Assembly (NCBI RefSeq): GCF_047663525.1
Contig: NC_092587.1
Location: 197,963,501 to 198,027,500, forward strand
Length of the DNA: 64,000 nucleotides
Direction: 5' to 3'
Source: Anas platyrhynchos
Taxonomy: Eukaryota > Chordata > Aves > Anseriformes > Anatidae
Numbering within the stretch: the stretch's first letter is position 1; each line of letters opens with the position of its first letter. The position numbers were made by a program, and so were the translations under genes. Shown here in pieces: positions 57,908 through 64,000 of this stretch. The notes beneath the pieces were generated by a model. It was not told where the DNA came from. It did no database searches and worked only from the letters and a program-made list of their open reading frames with translations.

Positions 57908-58508
57908 TGTGTTGGGTCTGTCTGAGCTGGAGTCACCTTTTCCCTGCAGCAGCCCACACAGTGCTGTGCTCTGCACTCGTAGCTGGAGCAGCACTGATAT
58001 CGCTCAAGTGTTGTGTCTGTTGCTGCGCAGTGCTGGCACGGCATCAGGACTCCTTCCAAGCCCCCAAGAGCCAGCAGGCTGGGGGTGGGCAAGTGATGGG
58101 GAGGGGGCATTGCCAGGGCAGCTGACCTAAACCAACCAAAGGGATATTCCATAACACCTGATGTCACACTCAGCAATAAAAAGGGGGGCTCTCCTGGGGG
58201 AGGGGGCTGTTCCTCCTGAACAACCACTACGCGCTTTGAGGCCCTGCTTCCCAGGACGTGGCCGAACATCGCTCGTTGATGGGAAGCAGAGAATATTTTT
58301 TTTCCCTCTATCTGTGCTTCCGCACTGACTTATTGTTTCTCTTGTTTCTTTTTTTCCTCCCCATTCCCTTTCCCTTTAATTAAACCTTTCTCATCTCAAA
58401 CCTCGAGTTCTCTGTGTTGTATTTTCTCCCCCTTCCTCTTTGAGAAGAGGGGGAGTGAGAGAGCGGTTGTGGTGGAGCTCAGCTGCCCACCTGAGTCAAA
58501 CCACAACA
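57908..58508 (+). repeat. LTR, plus orientation (unit C)
   Basis: Same ends as 15476-16076. Confidence 0.7.
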
Positions 58509-58667
58509 GGCCAACAGGGCTGCTGGTATTGGCTGTGTTCCCTGTTCGCTGCAAAGTGCCTGTGCACGTGGTGGGAGATTGCATCCCCAGCTTTCTCAGG
58601 CCCTGGAAGCAAATCCCCCAAAAGTGGAGCAGTGGCATCACGAGCGGAGCCCCGGAGGCAACCGCGG

Positions 58668-58927
58668 CTGTCTGAAAGGCAAGCATCAAGAATGCGGACA
58701 TGTCAGAGGAGGAGCAGCAAGATGCTGTTGATTGCGCCACTCAGGCCTTGGCGAAGCACATCGAGAAGGGCATTGCTGCGCAAATCGGGAAGGAATTTGA
58801 CAAGAAATAGAATCCCACTTGGCACTGCAACACAGGAGGGAACTGCGGCAGCTACGTGACTCCTGAGAGCACGCACTTCACCTACTTCTAGCTCAGCCAA
58901 GTTGCTATTCTTTTCGAGTCTGGTTAG
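58668..58927 (+). pseudogene. LC8 (DYNLL) retropseudogene (unit C)
   Basis: Same defects as unit A, plus a His to Gln change in the IAAHIGK segment. Confidence 0.9.
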
Positions 58928-59176
58928 AACCACGGACTCCCACTGACACTTGCATCTGGTTACAGGACTTTGCTGGCTCCCATGGCTGGTTACTTCAGCC
59001 TTCCTGAGGAAACAAACCTTGATCTTCAAGGGCAATGGCAGGGATTATGCTATAGCAGAAGTTGTTACATTGTGGAAATATAAAGGAAAAATACCAACAA
59101 AATGTATTCATTGTTTTTTTTGTTTTGTTTGTATTTATTGTAATAATTGTAATATTGTATAAATTGGGCCAAGCCC

Positions 59177-59572
59177 CAATTTAAAATGTTGAAATTAAAA
59201 GAGTTGGATCCATACAAGTCCATGCATCTGGATGGGATTCATCCCAGAGTGCTTGGAGAGCTGGCTGACATCATTGCGGGACCTCTCTCAATTATTTTTC
59301 TATGGTCTTGGCAATCTGGAGAGGCCCCAGTAGAGTGGCAGCTGGCAAAAGTTGTACCAATTTTCAAGAAGGGCAAAAAGAAGACCCCGGTAATTACAGG
59401 CTTGTCAGTCTCAGGTCAGTGCCTGCTAAAATTAGGGAGAAGATTATCCTTGAAGTTATTGAAGAGCGCCTGGGGGACAGTGCAGTCATTTCTCCCAGCC
59501 AACATGGGTTCACGAGGGTTAGGACCTGTTTAACAAATTTCATTTCCTTTTTAACAATTTTGATTTCCATGG
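59177..59572 (+). mobile_element. CR1 LINE reverse-transcriptase fragment (unit C)
   Basis: Copy of 16745-17140 with the same truncation. Confidence 0.9.
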
Positions 59573-59883
59573 GCAGGCACGGCCCGCAGATGCCAGGCTG
59601 CCAAGCCCAACGTGCGGCCGCCAAGCAGGCGCCAGCTGCCAGAGGCTGCAGGAAGGCTCCAGAAGCAGCGGCAGCAGCCCGCGCAGGGGCAGCCGCGAGT
59701 GCAGGAGCCGCTCCTGGGCTCTGGGCTCAGGGGCAGACGCCTGCCCCTGCAGGGGATAAGGCAAACCCAGAGCCCAAAACCAACCCCAAGGGTACTGCAT
59801 CCCCAACTTTCCTAGGCCCTGGAAGCAAATCCCCTAAAAGCGGAGCAGTGGCGGCGTGAGCAGAGCCCCTGAGGCAACCGCGA

Positions 59884-59995
59884 CTGTCTGAAAGGCAGGC
59901 ATCAAGAATGCGGACATGTCAGAGAAGAAGCAGCAAGATGCTGTTGATGGTGCCACTCAGGCCTCCCTGCCCACGCTGCTGGATGAGCTGCCCTA
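59884..59995 (+). pseudogene. Second LC8 copy, cut off (unit C)
   Basis: As at 17452-17563. Confidence 0.85.
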
Positions 59996-60472
59996 TGTGA
60001 GAAACACTCCGTAGCCAATAACTTAGGCTCAGGCGAGGATCTCAGTGAAGTAGTAATTTATTTGCGATTGCAATGGCGGGCGCCCCACAAGCAGGAGAGC
60101 GTGCCTACTAGTTCCAAAACACAGTTTATATACCTTTTGATGACAGGACCCTCCCCTGTTTCCCCACTGAGTGAGTAATCCAGGTTCACAATCTATCTGA
60201 TGCTTCACAAACAACGCATGGCCTTCGGTTGCCGGCCTGTTAAATTTCAAATTTCTTTTGACGTTTTTACTGCTTGAAGGGGTAATGTTTCTTCCCTTAT
60301 CTGACTTGACTTAACACTGCAATTTTCACCTAATACTGTCCTAAGGAATCTGGTTGTCTGCATTTTACAAGGTCGCCTGCTAAGCTTTCTCATCACTGTA
60401 AGCATATCTCAGTACCACATTCCTTCCCTCTAAACAATGTAACTCTGCAAAAACAACATTTCTATTCCCACA
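59996..60472 (-). repeat. 3' LTR of the class I retrovirus, unit C copy
   Basis: Same ends and internal signals as the LTR at 17564-18040. Part of the amplified unit. Confidence 0.85.
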
Positions 60473-62043
60473 ATTCCCCCCTTTTCTTCTTCATAAACTG
60501 TTGATTTTTGCAAAACCTTTCTCTAAGGTGTAATTTGGTAGATTTCTTCTTCTTTGCTTTCTTTGCTTTCCATCTCCTCATTATCACCTTATCTGAGTAA
60601 GGTGGTGGCTCCATGGTCATTTGTTTCAGTAGTGCGGTTTCAGTTAACCACTGTACTAGTCCTCTTACACAGGGGATAATGCAGCAACCAATGGCTGTCA
60701 AAACTCCTACTACAACTGCAATCAAGGATGTAAATATGCCTACTTTTTCTGCCAATTCACTGGCAAGGGTGGTAAGCCTTTGAAGTGCTTTGAAGTGAGG
60801 CAGGATGCCATGGAGTATGAAATTCCCATTTTATTCCCAAGGCTTTTCCAAGTTTCCACTTGACCAAGGCCTCCTCTGAGAGGTACACAATTAATAGTTG
60901 ATTCTTCCCTATCATCGTTTTTTAACCTTAGGCTTCCAAATAATTATTAATACAAAGAATAAGATGTACACTACTACTATAATAAACTCCTCCTGGGAGC
61001 ACTTCAATTTGTTATAGGTCTGTCCTTTTTAGTTACCTGTGAAAATAAAGGGTTAGTTTACAACTGTAAGCTTTTATCCTGCTCAGAGTCTGTTACGAGA
61101 TTTTTCTTTTTGATTTTAACTTTCAACAAGTCGTCTGTAGGAACAACTTCCCAGGCGCTAGGGTCGGTAGCTGCTTTCACTCGAGTATAGTGAGTCCAAC
61201 CTTTTTCCGCAGCTCTTACAGCTGTTTCAGTGCTTAGCAGTACTTGGAATGGTCCTTCCCATTCAGGCCGAAGTTTTGATTCTTTCCAGGTGCGTATCAG
61301 GACCCTATCTCCTGCATGGAATGAATGTACTGGGAATTCCAAAGGCGGAGTTTGAGCCAACAGTCCACGAACCCTGAGAGATTCTAAGGAAGAAGATAAT
61401 CCAGGCATATAATTTTTGAGGAAAATATCTTTAGTTTCAAAAACAGGTATCTCACCGTTTCTACCCAGGTACGGTAGTCCAAACAACATCTCATATGGTG
61501 AAACTCCTACATCTTTTCTAGAAGCAGTTCGAATTCTGAGAAGTGCTAAAGGTAAACACTTTGTCCAGGGAAACTTAGTCTCTAAAACCAGCTTTGACGG
61601 ATGTTTCTTTAATGTCTGATTCATTCGCTTCACTTTCCCTGATGAGGAAGGATGCCATGGAGTATGAAATTCCCATTTTATTCCCAAGGCTCCCATGAAT
61701 CCTTGTAAAACAGATGAAGGGAAATGACTTCCTTGATCTGAATCTGTATTTTCAACAATCCCATATCTAGGGATTATTTGTTCCAGGATTACCTTTATCA
61801 CCACACTAGCTGTTGCTGATGCTGAAGGAAAAGCTTCTACCCATCCTGACAAATGGTCAATCAACACCAGCAAGTACTTAAATCTGCCTACTTTAGGTGA
61901 TTCAGTAAAATCGATTTGGATGCTCTGAAAAGGTTGAAGCCCTGGCTCCCGTCCGCCCAGGGGTTGTTTCCGTAGAGCCTTCTTATTCACTCGTTGGCAT
62001 GTTATGCAACTATTACACGCTTGTTTAGCTACAGCGTACATGC

Positions 62044-64000
62044 CTATACGTATATATTTTCTTAATACGGTGTCACACATTGCCTGGACTCCCCAGTGGC
62101 TTCCTTGGTGTAGAACGGCTAACATTTCTCTCATTATCTGTTTGTTTACCATTTCTCTCCCATCAGGGAGAGTCCACCATCCTTCGGACTCCTTTGCTCC
62201 TAATTCCCTAAAGGCTTCTATTTCCTTTTTACTGAATATTTGCTTTTCAGGTGGAGGTTTTATTTCAGGTACAAGAAGCAGCTTTGCTTCTACCTCTCAT
62301 TGCAAAGCTGCTTCTTTAGCCTTTTCATCTGCAATCCTGTTTCCCCATTTAACTAGGGAGTTTCCTTTTCGATGTCCTTTCACGTGCACCACAGCAACCT
62401 CCTCTGGTAGTAACAGACTTTCCAAAATCTGTCTAATTAATTCTTCATGAACCAATTCCTTTCCCTTCCTGTTTACTAAGTCCTTTTCTTCCCATATTTT
62501 TCCAAATGCATGTACCACCCCATATGCATATTGTGAGTCAGTATATATAGTTCCCTGTTTCCCTTTTAATTATTTTAATGCTTGATTTAATGCATATAAT
62601 TCACAGGTTTGAGCTGACCAATTGCTAGGCCGTCTTCCCATTTCTTCGACATTCCCATCCGGTCCTTCAATGATGCAATAACCATTACATCTCTTTCCTT
62701 GTACCACCTTAGAAGACCCATCTGTAAACAATATTTCCCCTTCCTCTAAGGGCACCTCTTGCAAATCTAATCTTACCTTTGCCTGGTAATTTATTAAATG
62801 TAAGCAGTTATGTTCCGTATTTATTGGATCCTCAATTCCCTTTGACAAGAAGGAGGCAGGATTCAAAACAGACTCTGTAGTTATAGTTAAATCATCCTTT
62901 TCAATTAGTATAGCTTCATATTTTAGTATTCTGGAGTCTGTCAGCCACCTTCCTGCTTTCTGAGTGAGAATAGCCTTCACTTGGTGAGGGGTAGCAACAA
63001 TCAGTTGTCCTCCAAAGGTGAATTTCCTGCTCTCTTCTACTAATAAGGCAGTTGCTGCTACTGCCTGAATGCATTCTGGCCATCCCTGGGATACAGGGTC
63101 TAATAATTTAGACAAAGATGCTACAGGTTTCTTTTTATCTCCCATTCTTGGGTTAACACCCCCAAAGCAGCACCCTCACTTACAGTTATAAAAAGATAAA
63201 ATGATTTCTTTAGGGCAGGAAGAGCTAAGACTGGTGCTGTAATAAGGTCTTTTTTTAAAAAAAAATTTCCATTACTTCTTCTTCCTCTTTAATCCAGTTC
63301 AGTATATTAGGTTCTTCCTCCAATAATTTGAGATATAATTTCTCTGATTTCTGTGCATATGCTTCTATCCACAGTCTGCAATATCCAGTTCAACCCCCAA
63401 ATTTTCTCAACTCTTTCTTTGTTTTAGGGAGAGGAAGTCGCACAATTCCCTGAATCTCCTCAGGGTTTACTCTCCGTCTGCCCTCAGAGACTACATGTCC
63501 CAAATACTTAACCTCTTTTTCTACACACTGTAATTTATCTTCAGATACCCTTAGCCCGTGTTCTCCTAAAAAATTCAGGAGTTTATTGGTGGCTTCTTTT
63601 ACCTCCGATCTTTCTTCCCCAGATATCAATAAATTATACACATACTGTAACAACATCACCCCTTCTGGAATCTGAAATGTTTCTAAAATCTTTTCCAATT
63701 CTTGCCCAAACAAATTGGGAGATTCAGTGAATCCCTGAGGCAAAGCAGTCCATCTATATTGCTGTTTACGACCTGTCTCTGGGTCTTCCCATTCAAGTGC
63801 AAAAATGTATCGACTTTCAGGATCTAGTGGGCATGCCCAAAAGGCATCCTTTAAATCTATAACATTGAACCATTTGTGCTCATAAGGGATTTTACTCATC
63901 AGGGTATAAGGGTTAGGAACCACAGGGTGGTGCTTTCATGTTATCTTGTTAACTTTTCTCAGGTCTTGTACTAATCGGTACGAACCATCTGGCTTTCGTA
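62044..64000. repeat. Start of a fourth array unit (D)
   Basis: The repeat continues to the window's right edge inside the retroviral reverse-transcriptase region. The array therefore extends beyond the window on both sides and true copy number cannot be read here. Confidence 0.95.

Larger units (their letters stand above)
42427..62043. repeat. Tandem array unit C (19.6 kb)
   Basis: Matches unit A in content and order and lacks the unit B block. It shares some small variants with B against A, for example in the module at 59576-59754 and in the array gene, so the units have not evolved as independent lineages. Confidence 0.97.
59996..64000 (-). mobile_element. Class I endogenous retrovirus fossil (cut by right window edge)
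   Basis: Duplicate of the same element. 3' LTR 59996-60472, env tail about 60755-60462, integrase about 62152-61058, RNase H about 63145-62297 and RT from 63923 downwards. Broken; runs off the window. Confidence 0.88.

Overview
This is vertebrate nuclear DNA, almost certainly from a bird. The evidence is CR1 LINE pieces (a reverse-transcriptase segment and 3' ends closing in ATTCTATGATTCT), several avian-type retroviral LTRs, intron-less pieces of VDAC2 and of the dynein light chain LC8 (DYNLL), and exons resembling CCDC81. There are no bacterial operons, CRISPR arrays or tRNA/rRNA genes.

The whole window is a head-to-tail tandem array of a roughly 20 kb unit: unit A (1-19611), unit B (19612-42426), unit C (42427-62043) and the start of a fourth unit D (62044-64000). 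The unit edges are arbitrary because both window ends lie inside the array. A and C are nearly identical, at 19,611 and 19,617 bp. B is 3.2 kb longer because about 190 bp of A/C is replaced by a 3.4 kb block (22886 to about 26282).

Each full unit reads, left to right: a broken class I retrovirus pol segment on the minus strand; decayed CCDC81-like exons on the plus strand; a solo LTR with a target-site duplication; a half-length VDAC2 retrocopy (minus); two spliced terminal exons of an unidentified gene with a poly(A) signal (plus); a GC-rich module; a CR1 3' end; an intact four-exon gene on the minus strand; an env-like relic and a second LTR; an LC8 retropseudogene; a CR1 reverse-transcriptase fragment; a second, cut-off LC8 copy; and then the 3' LTR, env tail and integrase of the same class I retrovirus.

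The main finding is the minus-strand gene (A 13781-9686, B 36594-32493, C 56213-52109). It has a TATA box, a first ATG just inside, three introns with GT/AG ends, a joined frame of 1063, 1065 and 1066 codons, and an AATAAA signal. I do not recognise the protein. It is low-complexity, Pro/Ser/Ala-rich and probably nuclear, and it is built from nested internal repeats (70-residue and 300-residue modules). Unit B also carries an older, diverged, broken copy in the opposite orientation (22886-25344) that has only one of each module, so the amplified copies appear to have grown by internal duplication. Together this looks like an ampliconic gene family within a segmental duplication. Sex linkage or germline expression would be typical of such arrays but is only inference here.
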